13,869 nucleotides of DNA from Bacteroidales bacterium (GTDB taxonomy: Bacteria > Bacteroidota > Bacteroidia > Bacteroidales > Dysgonomonadaceae), in assembly GCA_012728155.1 (NCBI GenBank), contig JAAYFR010000074.1, positions 1-13,869 of the forward strand, written 5' to 3'. The number at the start of each line of letters is the position of its first letter. The stretch's first letter is position 1. Below, one piece after another: positions 13,696 to 13,869 of the stretch. The position numbers and the translations under genes are program-made. The notes below the pieces were generated by a model that made no database searches, was not told the origin of the DNA, and saw only the letters and a program-made list of their open reading frames with translations.

Positions 13696-13869
13696 ATGCA
13701 CAAAATCTCCTTTATATTACTTTTTCTGGTATTTAGTTCAGGAGTTTTTTCCCAGAATAACCATACGATGAATAAAGACGCTTATGCAAACGAATGGGCT
13801 ACCGTAGCAGAATTTGAGAAGAAATCGCTCCCCCAATCGGCTTTGGAAACAGTACACAATATCTTACAC
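13696..13869 (+). CDS. Secreted protein, N-terminal fragment; possibly alpha-2-macroglobulin family
   Basis: The first 58 codons of a gene that runs off the right edge. Seen: a signal peptide (MHKISFILLFLVFSSGVFS, likely cut before Gln20) and then a mature start with YANEWATVAEFEKKSLPQSALETVHNIL. An amphipathic helix with Trp-x-x-Val and 'KKSLPQSALE' just after the signal resembles the N-terminus of the large secreted alpha-2-macroglobulin-like (MG2-domain) proteins of Bacteroidota. That family match is from memory of the N-terminal pattern only; no MG2 or thioester region is in the window. The gene follows a strong terminator and has its own promoter candidate, so it is independent of the lipoprotein. 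Confidence 0.6.
   Translation, partial: MHKISFILLFLVFSSGVFSQNNHTMNKDAYANEWATVAEFEKKSLPQSALETVHNILH

Noticed and set aside
1..13869. Search for mobile elements, CRISPR, toxin-antitoxin or defence genes
   Set aside because: No transposase, integrase, regular spacer-repeat array, target-site duplication, or small paired toxin/antitoxin frames were seen. The genes present are housekeeping, transport and surface functions.

Overview
The window looks like a chromosomal segment from a member of the Bacteroidota, probably Bacteroidales. The evidence is a SusC/SusD outer-membrane uptake pair, a surface lipoprotein with a Cys-Glu-Lys-Glu-Asp export-type N-terminus, starts without Shine-Dalgarno sequences behind A-rich leaders, and several promoter-like boxes of the TAnnTTTG type. 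A more exact placement (for example Dysgonomonadaceae) would be a guess. No insertion sequence, integrase, CRISPR array, tRNA or rRNA was seen.

Layout. Positions 1-1153 (-) hold the N-terminal half of an FtsK/SpoIIIE DNA translocase that runs off the left edge. A 446-base gap separates it from a small predicted outer-membrane beta-barrel protein (1600-2214, +). That gene converges on thiol peroxidase tpx (2358-2858, -) across a shared hairpin terminator. Next on the minus strand come uvrA (2962-5781) and, 33 bases upstream of it, a membrane-anchored lytic transglycosylase (5815-6792). Upstream again, after another strong hairpin, is a susC-susD type pair (8773-12075 and 6957-8711, -). A 731-base non-coding region full of dyads and repeats separates susC from a divergent lipoprotein gene with an Ig-like domain (12807-13517, +), which ends in a textbook terminator. 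The first 58 codons of a secreted protein, possibly of the alpha-2-macroglobulin family, begin at 13696 (+).

How the parts fit. ftsK, tpx, uvrA and the transglycosylase are housekeeping genes for chromosome segregation, peroxide defence, nucleotide excision repair and wall turnover. The SusC/SusD pair is a TonB-dependent transporter with its lipoprotein lid, and imports an oligosaccharide or peptide-like substrate. No glycoside hydrolase, peptidase, ECF sigma/anti-sigma pair or hybrid two-component sensor is visible beside it, so it is a minimal or orphan uptake locus as far as the window shows. The divergent lipoprotein could be an accessory surface binding protein, but only its position supports that.

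No clearly new multi-gene system was recognised. The least explained part is the 12076-12806 intergenic region. It carries two TTACCCT repeats one helical turn apart, a perfect GACGGA/TCCGTC dyad, a terminator-like hairpin with no gene before it, a pair of overlapping inverted repeats that cannot both fold, and a 9-bp dyad just before the lipoprotein start.
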